From IMG/VR virus record IMGVR_UViG_3300025083_000086, positions 1 through 40,706 of that record: a stretch of 40,706 nucleotides of DNA; one strand, 5' to 3'. Source of the DNA: a virus. The notes under the pieces were generated by a model that was given only the letters and a program-made list of their open reading frames with translations, did not search any database and was not told the origin of the DNA. Shown here one piece after another: positions 7,388 to 13,387 of this stretch. Position 1 is the stretch's first letter; each line of letters starts with the position of its first letter. Position numbers and translations under genes: made by a program.

Positions 7388-9060
7388 CAAACATTCCAGA
7401 GCCTCTTAGAGACTTTAGGAACTTTACCTACCTAGTATGGCAGCATCTAGGACTACCAGAGCCTACTCCTGTACAGTATGACATAGCTAACTACCTACAG
7501 AGTAGTCCCAAGCGTAGCATCATTGAGGCTTTTCGTGGTGTAGGTAAGTCCTACATCACTGCTGCCTACGTGGTACATCAGCTATTGCTAAACCCACAGC
7601 TAAAGTTTATGGTTGTCTCTGCGTCTAAGGCACGTGCTGATGACTTCTCTACATTCACACAGCGTATCATTGTAGAGCTACCTATATGCCAGCACCTAGT
7701 TGCTAAAGAAGGTCAACGCTGGTCTAAGATAGCCTTTGATGTTGCACCTGCTAAAGCATCTGGTAGCCCCTCAGTGAAGTCTGTGGGTGTTACAGGACAG
7801 CTTACAGGTAGCCGTGCTGACATTATCATTGCTGATGACGTAGAAGTTCCTAACAACAGTATGACGCACATGATGCGTGAGAAGCTGTCAGAGACTGTCA
7901 AGGAGTTTGACGCTGTTCTCAAGCCTGATGGCAAAATTATCTACTTGGGTACACCTCAGAACGAGATGTCCCTATACAACGTACTACTAAACCGTGGTTA
8001 CGAGATGAGGGTTTGGCCTTCACGCTACCCTACCCTAGATCGCGCAGAGAAGGCGTATGGGGGCAGGTTAGCACCTTCGCTGTATGAAACCCTACAAAAC
8101 AAGCAAGAGGCTGTGTATGGGCTTCCTACAGACCCTAAACGGTTTGACGATGAAGATTTGATAGAAAGAGAGCTAAGTTATGGTCGAAGTGGTTTTGCTT
8201 TGCAGTTTATGCTGGATACTTCACTTTCTGATGCAAACAAATATCCGCTTAAACTAAGTGACCTACTAGTATACTCATGTGATAAAGACACAGCACCAGA
8301 GAAGATGGTGTATGGTGTTATGAAACCTATGCACGACTTGCCCAATGTTGGACTCTCTGGGGATAAGTTTTACGCCCCTGAGGACACGATAGGTCGGCAG
8401 AGGTACTCTGGTAGCATCTTAGCCATTGACCCCTCTGGTAGAGGCTCTGACGAGACTGCATACGCCGTTGTAAAGATGTTAAACGGTTTCCTGTATGTTG
8501 TAGATGCTGGGGGTGTTGAGGGTGGTTACACAGATGTAGCACTACAACACCTGACTGACCTAGCTAAGATACATCAGGTAAACATGGTTCTCATTGAGAG
8601 TAACTTTGGTGACGGTATGTTTACGGAGCTACTCAAGCCACACCTGCTCAAGAGCTATCCCATAGCTATGGAAGAGGTTAGGCACAATACACAGAAGGAA
8701 GCACGTATCATTGACACCCTAGAGCCTGTTATGAACCAGCATAGGCTTGTTATAGACCCTAAGGTTATTCAGAAGGACTATGACAGTGTACAGAATATGC
8801 CACCTGAGAAGGGCATTAAGTACATGCTGACGTATCAGATGACTAGGATTACTAGACAGCGAGGAGCATTGGCACATGACGACAGGCTTGACGTTCTTGC
8901 TATGGCAGTGCAATACTGGGTTGACCAAATGGCTGCTGATGCAGATACAGAAATCAGAATCAGAAAAGAAGAACTACTGGACAATGAACTAGAAAAGTTT
9001 ATGTCTCACCTGAATGTTTCTACCATAGAGCAGAAGCAGGAGGGCTGGTTACAGTTCTAA
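7384..9060 (+). CDS. Terminase large subunit, T7 gp19-like packaging ATPase/nuclease
   Basis: A 558-residue protein that packages concatemeric DNA into the prohead through the portal. The N-terminal ATPase has Walker A AFRGVGKS (about residues 49-56) and Walker B IIIADDVEV (about 145-153). The C-terminal RNase-H-like nuclease has AIDPSGRGSDETA (Asp near 347) and a late DDRLDVLAMAV (near 499), which supply metal-binding acids. The gene starts at GTG 7384 overlapping the small terminase stop. It is the last gene before the long noncoding region, as in T7, where gene 19 lies at the right end of the linear genome. Length is close to T7 gp19 (586). Confidence 0.95.
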   Translation: MTNIPEPLRDFRNFTYLVWQHLGLPEPTPVQYDIANYLQSSPKRSIIEAFRGVGKSYITAAYVVHQLLLNPQLKFMVVSASKARADDFSTFTQRIIVELPICQHLVAKEGQRWSKIAFDVAPAKASGSPSVKSVGVTGQLTGSRADIIIADDVEVPNNSMTHMMREKLSETVKEFDAVLKPDGKIIYLGTPQNEMSLYNVLLNRGYEMRVWPSRYPTLDRAEKAYGGRLAPSLYETLQNKQEAVYGLPTDPKRFDDEDLIERELSYGRSGFALQFMLDTSLSDANKYPLKLSDLLVYSCDKDTAPEKMVYGVMKPMHDLPNVGLSGDKFYAPEDTIGRQRYSGSILAIDPSGRGSDETAYAVVKMLNGFLYVVDAGGVEGGYTDVALQHLTDLAKIHQVNMVLIESNFGDGMFTELLKPHLLKSYPIAMEEVRHNTQKEARIIDTLEPVMNQHRLVIDPKVIQKDYDSVQNMPPEKGIKYMLTYQMTRITRQRGALAHDDRLDVLAMAVQYWVDQMAADADTEIRIRKEELLDNELEKFMSHLNVSTIEQKQEGWLQF

Positions 9061-9069
9061 AGTTACAAC
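9056..9069 (+). promoter_or_regulatory. Candidate phage RNA polymerase promoter motif, copy 1
   Basis: TCTAAAGTTACAAC, overlapping the terminase stop codon. The same 14 bases occur at 15033, 23578 and 38836. Downstream is ATGGATAAGG, with a purine-rich start as in T7-class promoters. The role is inferred from recurrence at transcription-unit boundaries. Confidence 0.55.
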
Positions 9070-9081
9070 ATGGATAAGGGC

Positions 9082-9127
9082 TGTTAAACATACCATAGTG
9101 TATATTATATGTTTAACATGTTTAACA
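9082..9127. repeat. Inverted and tandem ATGTTTAACA repeats after terminase
   Basis: TGTTAAACAT at 9082-9091 is the exact reverse complement of ATGTTTAACA at 9109-9118. A second direct copy overlaps at 9118-9127 (9-nt period). The arms could form a 10-bp stem with a 17-nt loop. No T-run follows, so it is not a standard terminator. Three ATGTTTGACA variants lie on the opposite strand at 9274-9331. Six copies within 250 bp suggest a protein-binding array, either an operator or short repeats near a genome end like those of T7. Confidence 0.7.
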
Positions 9128-9196
9128 GTCTTTAACCTACTACTTACTACTTATGTATCGGTCATAAGAATGAGGCAGGAGTAAGATGGATGTATT

Positions 9197-9226
9197 TTGG
9201 TAAAAAAATCTGAGGGGGTGTATAAT
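9197..9226 (+). promoter_or_regulatory. Sigma70-like early promoter, + strand
   Basis: A -35-like TTGGTA at 9197-9202 (4 of 6), an 18-nt spacer and a perfect -10 TATAAT at 9221-9226. Transcription would start near 9233 and run rightwards into the early genes, as the host-polymerase promoters of T7 do. Confidence 0.5.
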
Positions 9227-9249
9227 AGTAATGAACGCGCGACACCCCC
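9202..9249 (-). terminator. Intrinsic terminator-like hairpin, minus strand
   Basis: On the minus strand an 8-bp perfect stem GGGGGTGT/ACACCCCC with a 20-nt loop is followed after five bases by seven T (9208-9202). The long loop and the gap before the T-run make it less than ideal. Confidence 0.45.
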
Positions 9250-9256
9250 GCGCCAC
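9202..9256 (-). ncRNA. Candidate minus-strand small RNA of about 55 nt
   Basis: A perfect minus-strand sigma70 promoter (9291 to 9263) should start RNA near 9256. The transcript would immediately contain GGGGGTGT (9249-9242), a 20-nt loop and ACACCCCC (9221-9214), then TCAGA and seven T residues (9208-9202). That is a promoter followed at once by an intrinsic terminator, so the unit could make a short hairpin RNA and nothing else. It overlaps the + strand promoter and the first bases of its transcript. No expression evidence exists here. Confidence 0.4.
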
Positions 9257-9262
9257 TCCTTT

Positions 9263-9291
9263 ATTATACCACGTGTCAAACATTCTGTCAA
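9263..9291 (-). promoter_or_regulatory. Perfect-consensus sigma70 promoter, minus strand, with embedded repeats
   Basis: On the minus strand TTGACA (9291-9286) and TATAAT (9268-9263) are separated by exactly 17 nt, a full consensus match. One ATGTTTGACA copy abuts the -35 (9301-9292) and another lies in the spacer (9283-9274), the classical placement of repressor operators. It points toward the terminase gene although no minus-strand gene is present. Confidence 0.55.
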
Positions 9292-9331
9292 TGTCAAACA
9301 TTTGACGCCAATTCTTTGACATGTCAAACAT
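9274..9331 (-). repeat. Three ATGTTTGACA repeats (TGTCAAACAT on + strand)
   Basis: Exact copies at 9274-9283, 9292-9301 and 9322-9331. The second and third share a longer context (TGTCAAACAT, then TTGACGC or CTGACGC). The third overlaps a perfect 14-bp palindrome, TTTGACATGTCAAA, at 9315-9328. They are one base different from the ATGTTTAACA set at 9082-9127. Confidence 0.75.
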
Positions 9332-9770
9332 CTGACGCGCCAGTGCTGCATATTTGCAACATGTGTGACATTTTTAACACACTCTGTCTGTCTCTCTCTA
9401 TCTGTTCTTGTTCTGTTCATGTCCAACATGTAATACACCTTATAATATATATAAACGCATGTTCTCTATTTGTTCTTTTTTCAACATTTTTTACATTTTT
9501 TTCATTTTTGGGGTTGTGTTTATTTTTTGCCTATGCCATTATCTAATCATCAAACGAACACAAGCCTAATCACTGGCGACAATGTACTTGGTACAGATAC
9601 AAGGTGAGATAAAGCGGAAAGGTGGCTAGCCAGCATAGTTTGATAAGAGACTAAAAAAGACTTGACTAACTAATACGACTAAGACTAGACTAAGAGAATA
9701 GAAAGACACATACGCTTGATAGCGACAAGACAACCCAAGTTTGTGGAAGGGCAGGCTACAGACCCTATAA

Positions 9771-9869
9771 AACCCTTGATGGCGAAGGTTAGGCAAGGTG
9801 GGGCGTGAGTGCTTGGCCAAGCTAGGGTGGAGTCCGATAGCAAGGACAAATCCCTAGCTATAACAAGGT
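9771..9869 (+). ncRNA. Structured leader RNA upstream of the first early gene
   Basis: Successive foldable elements are visible. AACC/TT pairs with AAGGTT (9771-9790, one bulge). A 12-bp palindrome GCTTGGCCAAGC lies at 9811-9822. A two-part hairpin has GCTAGGG (9821-9827) pairing with CCCTAGC (9852-9858), enclosing GTCC (9832-9835) paired with GGAC (9844-9847). The last arm is shared with a 16-base element able to pair with 10100-10115, so two exclusive folds exist. This looks like a regulatory leader or RNase III processing region; no known riboswitch class is recognised. Confidence 0.4.
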
Positions 9870-9905
9870 GCAATGGTGCGCCTATATTGCGAGGAGTAGA
9901 AAGCA

Positions 9906-10058
9906 ATGCAAAAATCAATCACAATCGTATCACGTAAAGAAGTACAATTTCGCCGCAAGACTGCTAGGTATGGCAAGGCTATTGGTACTATGTCCAATAA
10001 TCAAGGCTATCTGGCGTTGAAGTCGCGTGATGCTGAAGGCAAGTTCGCTAAGGCTTGA
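9906..10058 (+). CDS. 50-residue basic protein, first early gene
   Basis: ATG at 9906 has a strong AGGAG at 9892-9896, nine bases upstream. The product (MQKSITIVSRKEVQFRRKT to GKFAKA) is 50 residues, basic (many Lys/Arg), without Cys, signal or membrane segment. It is the first gene after the noncoding region, in the place where T7-like phages carry small host-takeover proteins, and it lies between the arms of a 16-bp inverted repeat. Its upstream GAGGAGTAGA resembles the leader of the next gene. I do not recognise the family. A small nucleic-acid- or host-polymerase-binding protein is possible from charge and position only. Confidence 0.7.
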   Translation: MQKSITIVSRKEVQFRRKTARYGKAIGTMSNNQGYLALKSRDAEGKFAKA

Positions 10059-10069
10059 CAATATAGGGG

Positions 10070-10099
10070 ACAACAATGTATTCTCCCTGACATTGTTGT
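10070..10099 (+). promoter_or_regulatory. 9-bp hairpin in the leader of the GP88-like gene
   Basis: ACAACAATG (10070-10078) pairs perfectly with CATTGTTGT (10091-10099) around a 12-nt loop. It is not followed by a T-run, so it is not a plain terminator. It abuts the right arm of the long inverted repeat and lies 15 nt before the ribosome binding site of the next gene, so it may control translation or be an RNA-processing site. Confidence 0.5.
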
Positions 10100-10127
10100 A
10101 CCTTGTTATAGCTAGGAGGAGTAGACC

Positions 10128-10829
10128 ATGAAACTAAAGCTACTAGGCGTGGGTAATAACGCCAAGACAGTGAAGGGTGATGGCAGTGAATACTTGACTG
10201 CTATCCTGTACCTTGCGCCAGCCGATACAGTGGACGGAATCAATGTCTGTCCAATGGCAGTGCTGGCAGGTTGTAAGGCAGGGTGCCTATACAGTGCAGG
10301 GCGTGGAGCTATGAATAGTGTACAGGCAGCACGACAGCGCAAGACTATCTTATGGCGTGACTTCCGTGAGGTATTCATTGCCGACTTGATACAGGACATC
10401 ACCAAGTTCAGGGCGTATTGTATCAAGAAGGGCATCAAGCCAGTGGTTAGGCTCAATGGGACTAGCGATATACATTGGGAGCGTTATGGCATCATGGAGC
10501 AGTTCCCAGACGTACAGTTCTATGACTATACCAAAGACATCAAGCGAGTGCGTAAGGCACTGCCTGACAACTATCACTTGACACTGAGCTACAGTGAGGC
10601 TAGTACTAGGTACAGTAACATGGTGCTGGATCAGATGTGTAAGCATCAGGGACACAACATGGCAGTAGTGTTCAGGGACAAGGACAAGATACCTAAGACC
10701 TACATGGGCTTCAAGGTAGTAGATGGTGACAAGGATGACTTGCGCTTTCTTGACCCTAGAGGTGTAGTGGTGGCACTGTATGCTAAAGGCAAGGCAAAGC
10801 AGGACACCAGTGGCTTTGTAATTGGATAG
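10128..10829 (+). CDS. GP88-like protein of unknown function
   Basis: A 233-residue protein with a strong AGGAGG ribosome binding site. The N-terminal third carries a CP-x(6-7)-C-x(3)-C pattern (VCPMAVLAGCKAGCLYSAGRG) and then QAARQRKTILWRDF. This matches the flavour of the Gene product 88 family of phage proteins, whose spaced cysteines may bind metal. The centre has VVRLNGTSDIHWERYG, and a DYTKD motif lies near residue 140. Members are found in mycobacteriophages and marine phages; the role is not established, to my knowledge. Position in the early block and the elaborate leader suggest an early-expressed regulator or enzyme, which is inference. Confidence 0.65.
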   Translation: MKLKLLGVGNNAKTVKGDGSEYLTAILYLAPADTVDGINVCPMAVLAGCKAGCLYSAGRGAMNSVQAARQRKTILWRDFREVFIADLIQDITKFRAYCIKKGIKPVVRLNGTSDIHWERYGIMEQFPDVQFYDYTKDIKRVRKALPDNYHLTLSYSEASTRYSNMVLDQMCKHQGHNMAVVFRDKDKIPKTYMGFKVVDGDKDDLRFLDPRGVVVALYAKGKAKQDTSGFVIG

Positions 10830-10840
10830 GAGACAGGACA

Positions 10841-11062
10841 ATGCGAGTAACTAAACACATGCTAGAAAACAGACTATCACGCATCAACAGACGACTAGGT
10901 GTAAGCTATGCGCTAAACAATGCACCACACTACGGAGGATGGCAGTTGACATGTAATGAGGGTAGCTGTATCATTCAACATAGACTAGCACCACGTGAGA
11001 TGTTGACCTATCTTGATGGGCTGATAGTGGGCATGGACATGATGGAAGGGGCATACAAATGA
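10841..11062 (+). CDS. Conserved small hypothetical protein
   Basis: A 73-residue protein (MRVTKHMLENRLSRINRRLG) preceded by AGGAGACAGG. It has a basic helical N-terminus, a GGWQLT strand in the middle and an AYLDG-like end (MLTYLDGLIVGMDMMEG). Short proteins with an N-terminal helix, a GGW..T core and a C-terminal YLDGL helix are common in phage early regions, but no function is known to me. The next gene starts in an ATGA overlap with its stop. Confidence 0.7.
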   Translation: MRVTKHMLENRLSRINRRLGVSYALNNAPHYGGWQLTCNEGSCIIQHRLAPREMLTYLDGLIVGMDMMEGAYK

Positions 11063-11205
11063 GTGATGAAGAAAAGCTAGAGTTAGCTAAACAAAGTTTA
11101 GAGTATGTGCATGGTATTTTACTTGACATCCTGAACGGCAACGTAGATAAAGACGAAGTGATGAATGGTGTAACAGTACTAGAGTTATTGAGGGGGTTAA
11201 AATGA
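11059..11205 (+). CDS. 48-residue acidic hypothetical protein
   Basis: ATG 11059 overlaps the previous stop (ATGA), and its own stop overlaps the next ATG (ATGA at 11202). The product (MSDEEKLELAKQSLEYV) is helical and acidic, without special motifs. The perfect overlaps at both ends make it likely real. Function unknown. Confidence 0.65.
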   Translation: MSDEEKLELAKQSLEYVHGILLDILNGNVDKDEVMNGVTVLELLRGLK

Positions 11206-11402
11206 GTATGTATATAGACACGGCCTACCCTGACATAGCACAGGATGCTAGACTATCCTGTATCCTGACCAAGATGAAGGCACTAGCAGTCCAGATAGAG
11301 GATGCTGAGTGGGAAGGGCAGGACGTATCAGCAATGAGGCAGCATTTATCTAGCCTAAAGTCTAAGCATAATGATGGCGCAACATATGAACCACTGTTTT
11401 AA
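11202..11402 (+). CDS. Small hypothetical protein
   Basis: A 66-residue protein (MSMYIDTAYPDIAQDARLS) with mostly helical, mixed charge and no membrane segment. Two starts are possible, ATG 11202 (ATGA overlap) and ATG 11208; AGGGGG lies about 10 nt upstream. It ends 11 nt before the next gene. Function unknown. Confidence 0.65.
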   Translation: MSMYIDTAYPDIAQDARLSCILTKMKALAVQIEDAEWEGQDVSAMRQHLSSLKSKHNDGATYEPLF

Positions 11403-11413
11403 GGGGCAAGACA

Positions 11414-11575
11414 ATGAACGACATGAAGCAACACCTATATCTTCTAGATGAAGAAGACAAGGCTGCACCAGCGGCAGATGACTACTACTATTGGCAAAAC
11501 TTTCAAGCCTGTTTAGATAACATGCGAAGGATGGATGAGGAGCAAGACTATGAGCAACATTCTAATACCCATTGA
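11414..11575 (+). CDS. 53-residue hypothetical protein
   Basis: ATG 11414 follows AAGGGGC with good spacing. The product (MNDMKQHLYLLDEEDKAAP, then DDYYYWQNFQACLDNMRRM) is acidic and Tyr-rich. Its last 26 nt overlap the next gene. The composition (DDYYYW) and Shine-Dalgarno support it; function unknown. Confidence 0.6.
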   Translation: MNDMKQHLYLLDEEDKAAPAADDYYYWQNFQACLDNMRRMDEEQDYEQHSNTH

Positions 11576-11840
11576 TGATGACATCATGCTGTCTATCTAT
11601 CAGAATGATGACACAGGACAGCTTGAGTGCATACCTTTGAGGGGTGGTGTATATGAGGGAAATATTGGTGAGCCTGTATTCTTTTATGATGTAGCAGAAC
11701 TAGAGGACATCATCAGTGCGTGTAGGCAGGGGGACTACAAGATATTTAAGAACCAGTACACGTTTGAGTTTGAGGTAGTTAGTAATGACAATCAAGAGGG
11801 TGAACCCGATAGCGCGAGTGATGCTACAGAACAGACGTAG
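11550..11840 (+). CDS. Small acidic hypothetical protein
   Basis: I choose ATG 11550 (MSNILIPIDDDIMLSIYQN) because GAGGAG lies seven bases upstream; an in-frame ATG at 11535 is inside that element. The 96-residue product is acidic with beta-rich character (LECIPLRGGVYEGN) and an acidic, Ser-rich tail. No motif is recognised. It lies in a dense run of unknown early genes. Confidence 0.65.
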   Translation: MSNILIPIDDDIMLSIYQNDDTGQLECIPLRGGVYEGNIGEPVFFYDVAELEDIISACRQGDYKIFKNQYTFEFEVVSNDNQEGEPDSASDATEQT

Positions 11841-11913
11841 AACACAAGCAGTACCTAACAAGAAGAAGTATAACAGGAAGAAGGACAAGAAGAATGAGAA
11901 ACCAATTCGATGA
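11821..11913 (+). CDS. 30-residue highly basic peptide
   Basis: An ORF of 30 codons (MLQNRRRTQAVPNKKKYNRK and a Lys/Arg-rich end) bridges the gap between the stop at 11840 and the gene at 11894, overlapping both. Half of its residues are Lys, Arg or Asn/Gln. Very short basic proteins of this look occur in phages, but the ribosome binding site here is weak and it may be chance. Without it, only a 53-nt gap remains. Confidence 0.35.
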   Translation: MLQNRRRTQAVPNKKKYNRKKDKKNEKPIR

Positions 11914-12076
11914 CGCCTATGTTATGGGCTATCACAATGGCTATCATGCCTTGACATATAACAATGAGTATGATAGTAATGAACAGGCTCAGTATCACAT
12001 CAAGTATAAGCATGGGTACACAGCAGGTAAAATGCAGCGAGTAAAAGAGGAGCGAGAAGATGTTGACAAAAGCTGA
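11894..12076 (+). CDS. Small hypothetical protein
   Basis: A 60-residue protein (MRNQFDDAYVMGYHNGYHA) rich in Tyr, His and Asn, with a repeated GYHNGYH/GYTAGK pattern. This is the style of a family of short phage and bacterial proteins of unknown function in which a Y-x-x-GY motif recurs. AGGACAAGAAG precedes the ATG. It overlaps the next gene by 17 nt. Confidence 0.65.
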   Translation: MRNQFDDAYVMGYHNGYHALTYNNEYDSNEQAQYHIKYKHGYTAGKMQRVKEEREDVDKS

Positions 12077-12236
12077 ACTGATAACCATCATGAGCATGAT
12101 GGAAATGGCTATGAATGAAGAGTATATTTATTGTGACTTTGCAGATGAAGATGCCTTTGTAGGTCTTCACAACTACCTTGTCACGTACATGAAGATCAGA
12201 TCGTGGCTTAAAGATATGGAGAAGGATGAACAATGA
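12060..12236 (+). CDS. 58-residue hypothetical protein
   Basis: ATG 12060 has AGGAG at 12048-12052, seven bases upstream. The product (MLTKAELITIMSMMEMAMNE) is Met-rich and helical, ends DMEKDEQ and has no membrane segment. The stop overlaps the next ATG (ATGA). Function unknown. Confidence 0.65.
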   Translation: MLTKAELITIMSMMEMAMNEEYIYCDFADEDAFVGLHNYLVTYMKIRSWLKDMEKDEQ

Positions 12237-12418
12237 GTATGGGATTCAAGACCTGCCCTCACTGCGATGATGGCGAGGCAGAGGCACTGTATGCTGTCGA
12301 TGGTAAGATACAGTGGTTCTGTAATGAGTGTGGTGCTGAGTGGTTAGAAGAACCAGTATTGTATGAAGTAGTAACTAGGCAACAGCAGTGGATGCTAGAA
12401 AACTATGGTGAGGAATGA
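12233..12418 (+). CDS. Small zinc-ribbon protein
   Basis: A 61-residue protein with CPHCDDGE near residue 8 and CNECGAEW near residue 30. These two CxxC pairs 19 residues apart are a clear zinc-ribbon pattern. It starts in an ATGA overlap. Such mini zinc ribbons in phage early regions may bind nucleic acids or host transcription proteins, but nothing here identifies the target. Confidence 0.7.
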   Translation: MSMGFKTCPHCDDGEAEALYAVDGKIQWFCNECGAEWLEEPVLYEVVTRQQQWMLENYGEE

Positions 12419-12567
12419 TAGCAGTAGGTGTAGCAGGTATCATTGCTATGTGGCTAGTCATACTAGCAGGTAGTGCCAGTGACCATGAACAACTGATAGG
12501 TCTACAGCTAGTAGTAATGCTAGCAGTTATAGCAGTAATCAGTGCTGGCGTGGCTGTAACATATTAA
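12415..12567 (+). CDS. 50-residue two-helix membrane protein
   Basis: ATG 12415 overlaps the previous stop as ATGA, with GAGG just upstream. The product has two hydrophobic helices (about residues 3-20 and 29-48) separated by a short polar turn SASDHEQ. It is a hairpin-type membrane protein in the early region, far from the lysis block, so it may alter the host membrane early rather than lyse the cell. Function unknown. Confidence 0.65.
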   Translation: MIAVGVAGIIAMWLVILAGSASDHEQLIGLQLVVMLAVIAVISAGVAVTY

Positions 12568-12589
12568 ACAATGTAAAGGGGGTCTTATC

Positions 12590-13387
12590 TTGGATGTAAC
12601 TTTAGAAACAGACAAAGACCTGTTTGAACGACAGCTTGAACTAGAGACAGAGATGCTAACAGGTGGTATCCAGCGTTTCAGGAAGGCTAGAGACAGGTCA
12701 ATAGATAGAGGTATGGAATCCCACACGGCACATGGTAGAGCCATCGTGTCAAGGATTGTAGACACAGTAGCAGATGGGTTGAGGGAATACCTAGACAACC
12801 CAAGCAACAAGTCCAGAGACATTGCGTGGAAGCGCATCAAGGATATGGACGTAGAACAAGTGGCATACCTGTCAGTGGTATCGCTAGTCGATAGCATCAG
12901 CAGGAAGAACACACTGCTTTATGTGGCGCGTACCATTGGTGCTAACGTAGAGATACAGGACAGGCTTGAGCGATGGATACACAGCGAGGGTGACGTAGCT
13001 AAGAACACCATCAAGCAAGCAATGAAGAAAGCCTATGGTGCTAGACGCTATGGCCTGACCAACAAGATGAACAAGGATGGGTACAAAGAGAGCGAGTGGC
13101 AGAAGTCAGAGCGTGTGCATGTTGGGTTCAAGATGGTTGACCTCATCATCCAGCACACAGCTATTGTAAAGCTGGACACACAACAGACAGAGCGTAAGCG
13201 TAGGGCTACCTATGTCATACCTACTGAGGGTACGCTTGAATGGATTACTGCTTTCAACGAATACATAGAGACATCAAGGCCACGTTACCTACCCTGCATC
13301 ATACCACCTAAACAGTGGACAGATGTGCGTGGTGGTGGGTATCATGGTCACGACATTGACGAGCTACCAATAGTGAGGCGCAAATGA
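12590..13387 (+). CDS. T7-type RNA polymerase, N-terminal domain as a separate gene
   Basis: A 265-residue protein equivalent to residues about 25-307 of T7 RNA polymerase. Matching landmarks are an early RFRKAR (T7 EARFRKMF), VAYLSVVSLVDSIS (T7 VAYITIKTTLACL), the HVGFKMVDLIIQ segment (T7 HVGVRCIEMLIE) and a final PCIIPPKQWTDVRGGGY (T7 PCVVPPKPWTGITGGGY). In T7 this domain binds the promoter's upstream part and the nascent RNA. The start is TTG 12590, with AAGGGGG seven bases upstream, an unusual start codon. The ORF stops in an ATGA overlap with the gene for the remainder of the enzyme. No sequence is missing at the junction. Confidence 0.88.
   Translation: MDVTLETDKDLFERQLELETEMLTGGIQRFRKARDRSIDRGMESHTAHGRAIVSRIVDTVADGLREYLDNPSNKSRDIAWKRIKDMDVEQVAYLSVVSLVDSISRKNTLLYVARTIGANVEIQDRLERWIHSEGDVAKNTIKQAMKKAYGARRYGLTNKMNKDGYKESEWQKSERVHVGFKMVDLIIQHTAIVKLDTQQTERKRRATYVIPTEGTLEWITAFNEYIETSRPRYLPCIIPPKQWTDVRGGGYHGHDIDELPIVRRK

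Larger units (their letters stand above)
9061..9905. other. 845-nt noncoding region, probable site of the linear genome ends
   Basis: No convincing gene lies between the terminase and the first early gene. In T7-like phages this junction joins the right end (after gene 19) to the left end and holds the terminal direct repeats and the early host-type promoters. Here it contains, in order: ATGTTTAACA repeats, a sigma70-like promoter on each strand, TGTCAAACAT repeats, a pyrimidine-rich and then T-rich tract (about 9381-9540), GACTAA-rich DNA (about 9650-9700) and a structured leader (9771-9869). Short ORFs here have skewed composition and no ribosome binding site. The exact termini cannot be seen, because the assembly is permuted and would collapse a terminal repeat. 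Confidence 0.7.
9854..10115. repeat. 16-bp perfect inverted repeat flanking a small gene
   Basis: CTAGCTATAACAAGGT (9854-9869) is the exact reverse complement of ACCTTGTTATAGCTAG (10100-10115). The right arm touches the AGGAGG ribosome binding site of the gene at 10128. The 230 nt between the arms contain the 50-residue gene at 9906. Pairing in the mRNA would loop out that gene and bring structure to the second ribosome binding site. Confidence 0.8.

Noticed and set aside
9082-9118. Terminator after the terminase gene
   Set aside because: The 10-bp inverted repeat is A/T-rich and is not followed by a T-run; a repeat array explains it better.
9140-9438. Minus-strand ORFs of 63 and 95 codons in the noncoding region
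   Set aside because: Both have no ribosome binding site, overlap the promoters and repeats and show skewed composition. They would be the only minus-strand genes in the genome.
9316-9546. 76-codon + strand ORF with hydrophobic, Phe-rich end
   Set aside because: It is produced by pyrimidine- and T-rich DNA, begins inside the ATGTTTGACA repeat zone, has no ribosome binding site, and lies in the region expected to hold genome ends and promoters.
9671-9680. TAATACGACT, identical to the first ten bases of the T7 promoter
   Set aside because: The following bases (AAGACTAGAC) do not continue as CACTATAGGG. The polymerase specificity loop here differs from T7, and the stretch is part of a GACTAA-rich low-complexity patch. 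Chance is more likely.
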